Origin: Thermococcus sp. 21S9 | GTDB taxonomy: Archaea; Methanobacteriota_B; Thermococci; Thermococcales; Thermococcaceae | DNA: 64,000 nt | Assembly (NCBI RefSeq): GCF_012027635.1 | Contig: NZ_SNUS01000001.1 | Coordinates: forward strand, 558,001-622,000 | Reading direction: 5' to 3' | Shown: one piece after another, positions 1 to 6,444 of the stretch | How the letters are laid out: each line of letters starts with the position of its first letter | Numbering within the stretch: the stretch's first letter is position 1 | Notes under the pieces: model-generated | What the model was told of the DNA's origin: nothing | Seen by the model: the letters and a program-made list of their open reading frames with translations, nothing else | Databases searched by the model: none | Made by a program: the position numbers and the translations under genes

Positions 1-1245
1 GAACTCCGGATTTCCGCTTAGGCCGACCTCCTCTGGCTTGAGGAGCCCGCGGTGGATAAGCTCAAGAACCCACGCGGCGGTTCCTCCGAACTCTATCGCG
101 TCGAAACCCATAGCATCGACGGCGTGGACGCTTATGTCGCTGGCGCGGAGGCTTATGCTTCCGCTGAGCGGTCCGTTGGCCTCGTAGGGCTCGTACTCGA
201 CGTGGTGGCCGTTGCGGTACTTCTTGCAGACCACAGGACAAGGTTCGCCACAGGTCGTCCAGTTCTTGGGCTTTATTGCTTCCTCGTTGAAGGGCTCCCA
301 GTAGTGCTTCATTATGTTCTCGTGGATTTTTATGCGCTCCTCCTTCGGAATGTAGGGCATCTGCCAGTTGAGTATCGGAACGAAGTCCCCTTCGGCCGGA
401 TAGTTTCCGCCGAAGGTTCCGCCGGTGTTGAGCTTTGGATTGAAGCGATACTTGGTGGTCTTCTCGCTTACGACCTCGTTGTAGGGCTTCTTGTGGACGC
501 CCTCGACTATGCCTTTCGCCGTCCTGAAGTTAGAGATGTCCTCGCCCGGGAATTCCCTCTTCCTCGGCTTTCCGCCGAAGATTATGCCCACAACGTTGTG
601 AGCCCTCAGCAGAACGCTTCCAGAGCCACCCCTTGCGGCCCAGTCCTCGCTACCGACGAGGCGCTGGCCCTTCCTGAGGGCCTGAGAGAATATCGCACCG
701 TAGTTGGTGTTGAGGGAAGCTGGACCAACGACCGCTATCCGGTACTCGAAGTCAAAGCGCCCTCCAAAGGCCTCTATGAGGTACTGGGTGAGAGCATAGA
801 CACCCTCCTCGCCCTTGTAGTCTCTCCAGACCTCGATGACCTTCTCGAGCTCAATCTCGTGGAGCTCAACTTTAATGTTCTCGCCGTCGTTGTAGAGGAG
901 AACAACAACTGGCTTCTCGGCCCTGCCCTCGAAGGTCACGAAGTCAACGCCAACGTTCTTGAAGGCGTAGGCGGCACCGCCCATTGCCGAGGGGAACAGC
1001 GTGCCGTAGAGGGGTGAGCGGAAGAAGAACATGAGCCTGTGTGCTCCAGGAAGGGCCGAACCCGAGAACGGCCCCATTCCCATCACGACGACGTTCTTCG
1101 GGTCATAGGGGTCAATGGAATGAGTCCCGAGTGCCTCGTGAAGCTCAAGACCGTAATCTATGACGCCGTAAACGTTATCCTTCTCGTATTCCTCGCTTTC
1201 AACCCTTCTCTCGTCCAGCTTGAGCCGGAGAACCGTGAACTTCAT
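1..1245 (-). CDS. gor: Glyceraldehyde-3-phosphate:ferredoxin oxidoreductase, N-terminal 415 residues (cut by window edge)
   Basis: Tungsten enzyme of the modified archaeal Embden-Meyerhof pathway that oxidises glyceraldehyde-3-phosphate to 3-phosphoglycerate and reduces ferredoxin. The reverse strand encodes MKFTVLRLKLDERRVESEEY at the start, later FFFRSPLYGTLFPSAMGGAA and a TCGEPCPVVCKK cysteine cluster near residues 330-340, part of the Fe-S site of aldehyde ferredoxin oxidoreductases. The sequence resembles the GAPOR branch rather than AOR or FOR. The ATG at 1245 follows a strong GGGGTG ribosome site. The gene runs off the left edge, so the C-terminal third is not visible. A Tgr-like operator lies between its TATA box and start (separate entry). 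Confidence 0.93.
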   Translation of the reverse strand, partial: MKFTVLRLKLDERRVESEEYEKDNVYGVIDYGLELHEALGTHSIDPYDPKNVVVMGMGPFSGSALPGAHRLMFFFRSPLYGTLFPSAMGGAAYAFKNVGVDFVTFEGRAEKPVVVLLYNDGENIKVELHEIELEKVIEVWRDYKGEEGVYALTQYLIEAFGGRFDFEYRIAVVGPASLNTNYGAIFSQALRKGQRLVGSEDWAARGGSGSVLLRAHNVVGIIFGGKPRKREFPGEDISNFRTAKGIVEGVHKKPYNEVVSEKTTKYRFNPKLNTGGTFGGNYPAEGDFVPILNWQMPYIPKEERIKIHENIMKHYWEPFNEEAIKPKNWTTCGEPCPVVCKKYRNGHHVEYEPYEANGPLSGSISLRASDISVHAVDAMGFDAIEFGGTAAWVLELIHRGLLKPEEVGLSGNPEF

Positions 1246-1260
1246 GGTCCCACCCCTTTG

Positions 1261-1277
1261 TATCACTCTAAGTGTTA
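1261..1277. promoter_or_regulatory. Tgr/TGM-like operator in the gor promoter
   Basis: TATCAC-TCTAA-GTGTTA matches the Thermococcales glycolytic motif TATCACN5GTGATA at 11 of 12 fixed bases. It lies downstream of the probable gor TATA box (CTTAAATA on the reverse strand, 1293-1300) and over the expected transcription start near 1270. In this position the Tgr regulator is known to repress glycolytic genes. Confidence 0.72.
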
Positions 1278-1395
1278 GCTAAGGTTCGAACGTATTTAAG
1301 TTTTTCCTGTTGCGCTGAGGGCACGGAGAAGATGAACAGAACTGAGCATTGAATGAGATTGAAAGGAAATCGAAGAAGGAAGAGAATCGGGGGAA

Positions 1396-2523
1396 TCACT
1401 CGATGTCCTCAAAGCGCTCCTCAAGCCTCTTCAGCACGCCCGGCAGGGTGGTGTACTCCATGTCCTCGAGCGGGAGCCTGTGGGGCTCGAACGGGCCGTG
1501 CCTGCGCATGTACTCGGTAATCTCGAGGGCCTTCTGCCTGGCGTAGTCGTAGGCCGGGTCGTCGAAGAGGTCAACCGGGCCGACGAGCTTTCCTTCGGGG
1601 CTTATCTGCCAGCCGAGCGCGACGACGCGCGGGGGTCCGTCGAACCTGGTCGGGTTGGCGTAGTTCATCGGAACGGGCATTATCGGGCCGTTGTGGGAGC
1701 CCCTCATCCATCCGCTGACGAGGTGCGGGAACGCGAAGGGCTCGAGGACCTCACCAAGGGCCGGAAGTCCGCTCTGGGCCCTGACTATGGCGACCGGGTC
1801 GTCCTTGCCAACGTACTCGCCGGCAATCTCGTAGAGCTTCTCGGTGCTGACAACAGCTACCGGCTCGTCCTTCGGGAGCGGGTGGCCCTCCTTCGGGTAA
1901 ACGCGCTTGATGACGTACCTGCTCTTAGCTCCAATGAGTGCGAGAAGGTCGTAGACTTCCTCAGGGGTGTTGAGTATGACGCGCTTGTGCTTGAGGATGT
2001 CCCAGACCTCGAAGCGGAAGCCGGCGTGCATCTTGGGGTCAATGACCAGACCGGCAGTGTTGAACGGGTCGGCGAACATCCTGAATATCGGCAGGTTAAA
2101 CGCGCCGGGCTCGGTCTTGTCCATGTGGAAGGTCACTATCGGCTCGCTCTTCCTGAGGGTAATCTCCATCTCTGCCACACCGGGCCCCATTCCGCGGACG
2201 TTTCCGCTGAAGGCGTCCTTGAGGAGGTCCTGTCCGGCGCCGTAGAGGCCGAGCTCCTTGGCGACCTTGGTTGCCTCCTCGAAGGCCTTCCAGGCGAGTC
2301 CGTGAACGTCGGGGCTGTCAACGCCCTTCTTGTGGGTCATGATGAGCTGGAGGTCGTCGCCCGCGTAGGCCACGTAGAAGTCGATTATCGTGCCTTCCTC
2401 CTTGGCCTTGGCAAGGACTTCCTCCGCGGTTTCTATCAGCTGTGGGTGCACCCTGGAGTGCCCCGGCCAGCCACCTATGTCGGCCTTGATTACGCTAATC
2501 GTTATCTTTTCTCCAACGGCCAT
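1396..2523 (-). CDS. fbp: Archaeal (class V) fructose-1,6-bisphosphatase / FBP aldolase-phosphatase
   Basis: A 375-residue protein with the family N-terminus MAVGEKITISVIKADIGGWP; the Asp and following GHS residues are metal ligands in this family. Family members dephosphorylate fructose-1,6-bisphosphate in gluconeogenesis, and several archaeal ones also perform the aldolase step. The length is that of the whole family, so the gene is complete. The ATG at 2523 follows GGGTGG. TATA lies at 2558-2566 (reverse strand) and a Tgr-like motif lies just upstream of it. It is adjacent to and co-oriented with gor, but has its own promoter and opposite metabolic direction. Confidence 0.95.
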   Translation of the reverse strand: MAVGEKITISVIKADIGGWPGHSRVHPQLIETAEEVLAKAKEEGTIIDFYVAYAGDDLQLIMTHKKGVDSPDVHGLAWKAFEEATKVAKELGLYGAGQDLLKDAFSGNVRGMGPGVAEMEITLRKSEPIVTFHMDKTEPGAFNLPIFRMFADPFNTAGLVIDPKMHAGFRFEVWDILKHKRVILNTPEEVYDLLALIGAKSRYVIKRVYPKEGHPLPKDEPVAVVSTEKLYEIAGEYVGKDDPVAIVRAQSGLPALGEVLEPFAFPHLVSGWMRGSHNGPIMPVPMNYANPTRFDGPPRVVALGWQISPEGKLVGPVDLFDDPAYDYARQKALEITEYMRRHGPFEPHRLPLEDMEYTTLPGVLKRLEERFEDIE

Positions 2524-2572
2524 GGCAAACCACCCGACGAGAATAGGGAGTTTTATACTTATAAAACGTTAA

Positions 2573-2589
2573 TATCACCATAAATGATA
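2573..2589. promoter_or_regulatory. Tgr/TGM-like operator upstream of fbp
   Basis: TATCAC-CATAA-ATGATA matches TATCACN5GTGATA at 11 of 12 fixed bases. It sits immediately upstream of the fbp BRE/TATA (TTTTATAAG on the reverse strand, 2558-2566). This is the position from which Tgr activates gluconeogenic genes. Confidence 0.75.
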
Positions 2590-2612
2590 CGGCGGGCCTA
2601 AAAGGGGAAAGG

Positions 2613-2849
2613 TCACTCGCAGATGTCGGTCCAGCCGAACTGCTCCTTGACGACCTTGATGAGGTTCTTGAGCTCGTCCTTCTTGAGGTTGACGCTCGAA
2701 CTCGCACCGACGAGGGCTATGATACCGTGGACTTCCTCCTGGAGCTGTATGACGTCGTCATGGACCTTGACAACCCTGAGCTCCCTCCTCGCGGTCTCGT
2801 CCTCCCCAATCTTGAACTTGTCCTTTCCGATAACGATTGGCTCCTCCAT
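2613..2849 (-). CDS. Small conserved hypothetical protein, 78 aa
   Basis: Acidic, soluble-looking protein beginning MEEPIVIGKDKFKIGEDETA and ending FGWTDICE, with no signal peptide or membrane segment. I do not recognise a named domain. The ATG at 2849 is preferred over two upstream GTG codons because those form part of the GAGGTGGTG ribosome site. It lies upstream of fbp in the same orientation with a gap that contains the fbp promoter, so it is probably transcribed separately. Codon use matches its neighbours, supporting a real gene. Function unknown. Confidence 0.75.
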   Translation of the reverse strand: MEEPIVIGKDKFKIGEDETARRELRVVKVHDDVIQLQEEVHGIIALVGASSSVNLKKDELKNLIKVVKEQFGWTDICE

Positions 2850-2908
2850 CACCACCACCTCATAGTATTTTTGTGTGTCAAAGTTAATAAAACTTCCGGG
2901 AGCAAAGT

Positions 2909-2917
2909 TTATAAACC
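2909..2917 (+). promoter_or_regulatory. TATA box of the tRNA-Trp gene
   Basis: TTTATAAAC-type element about 26-34 bases before the 5' end of tRNA-Trp, the usual distance for an archaeal promoter with a very short 5' trailer to be removed by RNase P. Confidence 0.6.
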
Positions 2918-2942
2918 CGGGGCGGTTAAGGTTGAGACGGAT

Positions 2943-3082
2943 GGGGGCGTGGTGTAGCCTGGTCCATCATCGCGGGCTCCAGAGGTATGAGGACTTGCGG
3001 GTTTGCTGATTGGGGATGAGCCTTTGGAGCTCTGACCCGGAGAAACCCGCGGACCGGGGTTCAAATCCCCGCGCCCCCACCA
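2943..3082 (+). tRNA. trnW: tRNA-Trp (anticodon CCA) with 62-nt intron; CCA encoded
   Basis: Acceptor stem GGGGGCG (2943-2949) pairs with CGCCCCC (3072-3078). The discriminator is A3079 and CCA is encoded at 3080-3082. The T arm is CGGGG-TTCAAAT-CCCCG (3055-3071). The anticodon stem GCGGG (2972-2976) pairs with CCCGC (3046-3050) and the anticodon CCA is at 2979-2981. The exons are separated after position 37 (G2982) by an intron at 2983-3044. A canonical bulge-helix-bulge is visible: CTCC (2977-2980) pairs with GGAG (3039-3042), flanked by 3-nt bulges AGA and AAA, the substrate of the archaeal splicing endonuclease. Confidence 0.97.
2983..3044 (+). ncRNA. tRNA-Trp intron acting as box C/D guide RNA (predicted targets C34 and C39 of its own pre-tRNA)
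   Basis: Inside the intron are box C ATGAGGA (2987-2993), box D' CTGA (3006-3009), box C' GGGATGA (3013-3019) and box D CTGA (3032-3035). The D' guide 2997-3004 is fully complementary to 3043-3050. Its fifth base before D' (G3001) faces C3046, tRNA position 39. The D guide 3023-3030 pairs with 2976-2983. Its fifth base (G3027) faces C2979, tRNA position 34. Intronic guides for residues 34 and 39 of tRNA-Trp are known in other Euryarchaeota, where position 39 is usually U. Confidence 0.93.
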
Positions 3083-3083
3083 C

Positions 3084-3108
3084 AGAAACTTTGCCGGGCA
3101 AAGTTTCT
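3084..3108. repeat. Perfect 12-bp inverted repeat with 1-nt centre after tRNA-Trp
   Basis: AGAAACTTTGCC, a central G, then GGCAAAGTTTCT. It begins two bases after the encoded CCA, is followed by a T-rich tract, and ends about 10 bases before the TATA-like CCTTTATT (3117-3124) of the next gene. It could be the tRNA terminator hairpin or a dyad operator for the exporter gene. Confidence 0.8.
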
Positions 3109-3146
3109 TTAGAAAAACCTTTATTGTCTCAGCCATTATCCCAATC

Positions 3147-3965
3147 ATGTCGCGGAAGCACGCCGTCGGGGCGGTTCTGCTATGGTCAACGGTGGCCTCT
3201 GCCTTCAAGCTCTCCCTCCGCTACATGAGTCCGTTTCAGCTCCTCTTCTGGGCGTTTCTAACGTCTTTCCTGTTCTACGGTTTTTTGTACCGCAAAAATT
3301 TCCGGATTTCAAGGGAAAACCTCCGCTCGGCATACCTCGGCTTCGTCCTCCTGCTCTACTACTCCGTGCTGTTCTCGGCTTACGACCTTCTGCCGGCCCA
3401 GGAGGCGCAGGCCCTCAACTACACCTGGCCCCTCGTTCTGGTTCTCCTCTCGGTCCCCCTGCTCGATGAAAGGCTCACCGCAAGGACCCTCACGGGCCTT
3501 CTTCTCGGATTTTCCGGTGCGCTGATAGTTGCAACGAGGGGCAACGTCCTCTCGCTGGACTTCTCGAATCCCATAGGGGACGCCCTCGGCCTCGGGAGCG
3601 CCTTCATCTGGGCCACCTACTGGCTCCTCAACGTTAGAGACAACAGGAGGCTTGAGGAGAAGATGTTCTGGAACTTCGCCTTTGCACTCATCTACGCATT
3701 TCCGCTGGCATTCTCTTCGGGGTTCTCAGTTCTCCCAGTCGGTATCGCCGGGGCGGTCTACGTCGGACTGTTCGAGATGGGAGTTACCTACCTGCTCTGG
3801 TACAGGGCTATTGAGGGAGACGTTGCCTTCGCCTCGAACTTAGCCTACCTCGTTCCCTTCCTCAGCCTGCTGTTCATCTCAACGGTTCTCGGGGAGAGAA
3901 TAGAGGTCTCGACACTCATCGGACTGGCACTCATAGTTGCGGGCATAATACTCGGAAAACGATAA
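3147..3965 (+). CDS. EamA/DMT-superfamily transporter
   Basis: A 272-residue integral membrane protein with about ten hydrophobic helices arranged as two EamA halves; each half has the small-residue-rich pattern of this family (AYDLLPAQEAQALNYTWPLV in the first half). Such proteins export or exchange small metabolites across the cytoplasmic membrane; the substrate cannot be told from sequence. The ATG at 3147 lies about 25 bases after a TATA-like element, so the mRNA is probably nearly leaderless. It stands alone between tRNA-Trp and the convergent gcvT. Confidence 0.85.
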   Translation: MSRKHAVGAVLLWSTVASAFKLSLRYMSPFQLLFWAFLTSFLFYGFLYRKNFRISRENLRSAYLGFVLLLYYSVLFSAYDLLPAQEAQALNYTWPLVLVLLSVPLLDERLTARTLTGLLLGFSGALIVATRGNVLSLDFSNPIGDALGLGSAFIWATYWLLNVRDNRRLEEKMFWNFAFALIYAFPLAFSSGFSVLPVGIAGAVYVGLFEMGVTYLLWYRAIEGDVAFASNLAYLVPFLSLLFISTVLGERIEVSTLIGLALIVAGIILGKR

Positions 3966-3979
3966 GAGAAAAGGGAAAA

Positions 3980-5176
3980 TCACTCCTCCCTGAAGGCGCC
4001 GTACTTCTTGGGGTCGTAGAACGGTGGGGTGACCGTTACGGCCTTCTTGGGCTTGCCCCTTATCTCTACCTCCAGCTCGACGCCCGGCTTGGCGTACTCC
4101 TCCTTGACGAAGGCTATTCCGATTCCTATGCCAAGGAGCGGTGAGAGAGTTCCGCTGGTCACCTCGCCGATGACCTCTCCGTTGGCCAGAACCCTGTAAC
4201 CTTCCCTCGGGATTCCCTTGTCGACCATCTTGAAGTGGACGAGCTTCCTTCCCAAACCGCGCTCCTTCTGCTTGAGGAGGGCGTCTTTGCCTATGAACTC
4301 CTTGTCCCAGAATATCGCGAAGTCGAGGTTGGCCTGGAGCGGGGTGACCTCGTCTATATCGGTGCTGAGGAGCTGTAACTCCTTCGTCTCGTTACCGTAG
4401 AGCGTGTAGCCGGCCTCGAGACGGAGAGTGTCGCGAGCACCGAGACCAGCGGGCCTTATGCCGTACTTCTCGCCGGCCTCGAGGATTCTCTCCCAGACGT
4501 GCAAAGCTTTTTCGGGCTTGCCCCTCTTCTCCGGGTTCGGGTGGTAGGGATTGGCGTCCTCGAAGTAGACCTCCCAGCCGTTCTCGCCAGTGTAACCGCT
4601 CCTCGAGAGGAGCATCTTGATTCCGTCGAGTTCAACCTCCTTGGCCTGGAACCACCAGAGGTCGTTGATGTCTATTCCGAAGAGGTCTTTAGCTAAGTCC
4701 CTTGCCTTCGGCCCCTGAACGGAGAACATGACCATGTCATAGGTCTTGTTCTCAATCTCGAGGTCAAGCTCACCGAACTTCTCTATTCCACGCTTTATGG
4801 CGTTGAACCAGGCTTCAAGCTTCTCGAAGGCATCTGAATCGCAGACCATCATGTAGGTGTCGTTTCCCATATTGAAGACGAGGGTCTCGTCCTTAACCGC
4901 TCCACGCTCGTTGAGAACCAACGTGTAGGTTCCACTTATGGCTGGAGGCTTGCTTATGTCGTTCGTTGTTACGTACTGGAGGAACTCCAGCGCGTCTTTT
5001 CCGCGGAAGATGAACTCGCCCATGTGCGATACGTCGAAGATGCCCACACCGTTTCTAACAGCCAGATGCTCCTCCTTTATGCTGGAGTACCAGATGGGCA
5101 TCTCCCAGCCTGCAAATTCTTCAACCTTCTTGGCGTGCTCCTTATGCCAGTCGAAAAGGTGAACCCTCTTGACCAT
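3980..5176 (-). CDS. gcvT: Glycine cleavage system T protein (aminomethyltransferase)
   Basis: A 398-residue protein starting [20 protein letters not shown] and carrying the GcvT signature [20 protein letters not shown], the central folate-binding domain and the C-terminal GcvT_C barrel. It transfers the methylene group from the H-protein aminomethyl arm to tetrahydrofolate (or the archaeal pterin) and releases ammonia. The ATG at 5176 is chosen because GGTGAT directly precedes it at good spacing. The other cleavage-system genes (gcvH, gcvP) are not in this window. A perfect-armed palindrome sits between its TATA and start. Confidence 0.95.
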   Translation of the reverse strand: MVKRVHLFDWHKEHAKKVEEFAGWEMPIWYSSIKEEHLAVRNGVGIFDVSHMGEFIFRGKDALEFLQYVTTNDISKPPAISGTYTLVLNERGAVKDETLVFNMGNDTYMMVCDSDAFEKLEAWFNAIKRGIEKFGELDLEIENKTYDMVMFSVQGPKARDLAKDLFGIDINDLWWFQAKEVELDGIKMLLSRSGYTGENGWEVYFEDANPYHPNPEKRGKPEKALHVWERILEAGEKYGIRPAGLGARDTLRLEAGYTLYGNETKELQLLSTDIDEVTPLQANLDFAIFWDKEFIGKDALLKQKERGLGRKLVHFKMVDKGIPREGYRVLANGEVIGEVTSGTLSPLLGIGIGIAFVKEEYAKPGVELEVEIRGKPKKAVTVTPPFYDPKKYGAFREE

Positions 5177-5193
5177 AGCCATCACCGTTCAAA

Positions 5194-5205
5194 CTATGGT
5201 CATAG
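5194..5205. promoter_or_regulatory. Palindrome CTATG-GT-CATAG in the gcvT promoter
   Basis: Inverted repeat with 5-bp arms located between the reverse-strand TATA element GTTATAAC (5207-5214) and the gcvT start at 5176. That is the usual place for an archaeal repressor operator. Regulator unknown. Confidence 0.4.
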
Positions 5206-5220
5206 CGTTATAACACTTTC

Positions 5221-6444
5221 TCACTCGACGTGCCTTATCGCCTCCGCCGGGTTCAGCTCGGCCGCCTTCTTGGCCGGATAGACGCTCGCAACGATGCCGA
5301 TGAGGAAGGTTATGCCGAAGGCCACCGCGACGACCCTAAGGTCAACGACGGGGTTCGGAAGACCAGGAGTTTTGGCGCGGAGAATCTGGACAACCACGTT
5401 CGCCATGACTATACCGGAGCCAAAGCCGATGACACCGCCGATTATCGTCAGCATTATGCCCTCGATGAGAATCATCTCGAGTATGAAGCGCTTCTTGGCG
5501 CCAAGGGCCCTGTAGGTCCCTATCTCCCTCGTCCTCTCCATAACGGAGGTAAGGAGAGTGTTCACAACCCCCAGTGCACCAACGATAAGCGCGATGCTTC
5601 CGATTCCAAGGAGGAGGTTGTTGAGCATGTTCTCAATCTGAACGACCACCTCTATACCCTGCCTCTCGGTTATGACCGTTGCACTCGGGAGCAGTTTCTG
5701 AATCCTCGCCTTCACGTAGTCCACAAAGTTCACATCATCAACCCAGACCTCGATGAAGCTTATCTTTCCCGGCTCGTTGTACATCTCCTGGAGCGTTCCG
5801 AGGGGAACGAAGACGCTCGTGTCTATGAAGCCCCCTATAAAGCTCTGACCGCTCTCCTGGAAGTTTCCGGAAACCTTAAACTCCCAAGCCCTACCGCTGG
5901 AGTCGTAGAGCTTTATCGTCTGGCCGGGCAGTATCTCCCAGTTGAGCGTTCCACCACCCTGCTTCTGAATCTTCCCGTTGGCTATGGAGTAGCCGAGCAG
6001 AGCTTTGAAGCGCGAGCCCTGGGGGATGAACTGACCCCTCTGGAGCTGGGGGCCGGTCAGGGCGTAGAACTTCTGGGCGTCCCTGGGGATTACACCCATG
6101 ACCGTCACGGGAACCTCCCAGCCCCGGTACTCCATCACCGTGAACTTGACAAGGACAGGGTTGACGGCCTCGACGTGGTTTATCCGAGAGATGTCGTCAA
6201 CGACGCTCTGGTTGAGGGTGTTGGTTCCTATCGTCCATATCGAGGCACCCATGCCAGGAAGGACTATTATGACGTTGCTCGTGCTCTGGAGGGTCTCGCT
6301 TATCGATAGCTGAAAGCCCTCCGCGATGGACACAAGGGCGGTTATCGAGGCTATGGCGATTATTATGCCGAGCATCGTGAAGAAAGTTCTCAGCTTTCTC
6401 CTGTGAAGGTTCCTGAAGGCTATCTTCAGTATCTCCCTATCCAC
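5221..6444 (-). CDS. ABC transporter permease, MacB/FtsX type
   Basis: A 407-residue protein starting (GTG at 6444, after GGAGGGG) with DREILKIAFRNLHRRKLRTF. It has one N-terminal membrane helix, a MacB-like periplasmic core domain (about residues 40-250) and three C-terminal helices of the FtsX domain (NTLLTSVMERTREIGTYRAL precedes helix 3). The longer open frame to 6489 lies inside the preceding gene; the GTG gives an 8-nt overlap and a good ribosome site. Third gene of the ATPase / secreted protein / permease operon. Such exporters act on lipoproteins, peptides or drugs; substrate unknown. Confidence 0.9.
   Translation of the reverse strand: MDREILKIAFRNLHRRKLRTFFTMLGIIIAIASITALVSIAEGFQLSISETLQSTSNVIIVLPGMGASIWTIGTNTLNQSVVDDISRINHVEAVNPVLVKFTVMEYRGWEVPVTVMGVIPRDAQKFYALTGPQLQRGQFIPQGSRFKALLGYSIANGKIQKQGGGTLNWEILPGQTIKLYDSSGRAWEFKVSGNFQESGQSFIGGFIDTSVFVPLGTLQEMYNEPGKISFIEVWVDDVNFVDYVKARIQKLLPSATVITERQGIEVVVQIENMLNNLLLGIGSIALIVGALGVVNTLLTSVMERTREIGTYRALGAKKRFILEMILIEGIMLTIIGGVIGFGSGIVMANVVVQILRAKTPGLPNPVVDLRVVAVAFGITFLIGIVASVYPAKKAAELNPAEAIRHVE

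Noticed and set aside
52-1017. Long open frame on the + strand opposite gor
   Set aside because: The reverse strand encodes clear GAPOR sequence. The + frame is a shadow produced by strong third-position GC bias.
1284-1291. GTTCGAAC as a SurR site near gor
   Set aside because: Only two bases separate GTT and AAC; SurR needs three.
1480-2583. 367-codon + strand frame opposite fbp
   Set aside because: Mirror image of the fbp frame, no ribosome site and low-complexity composition.
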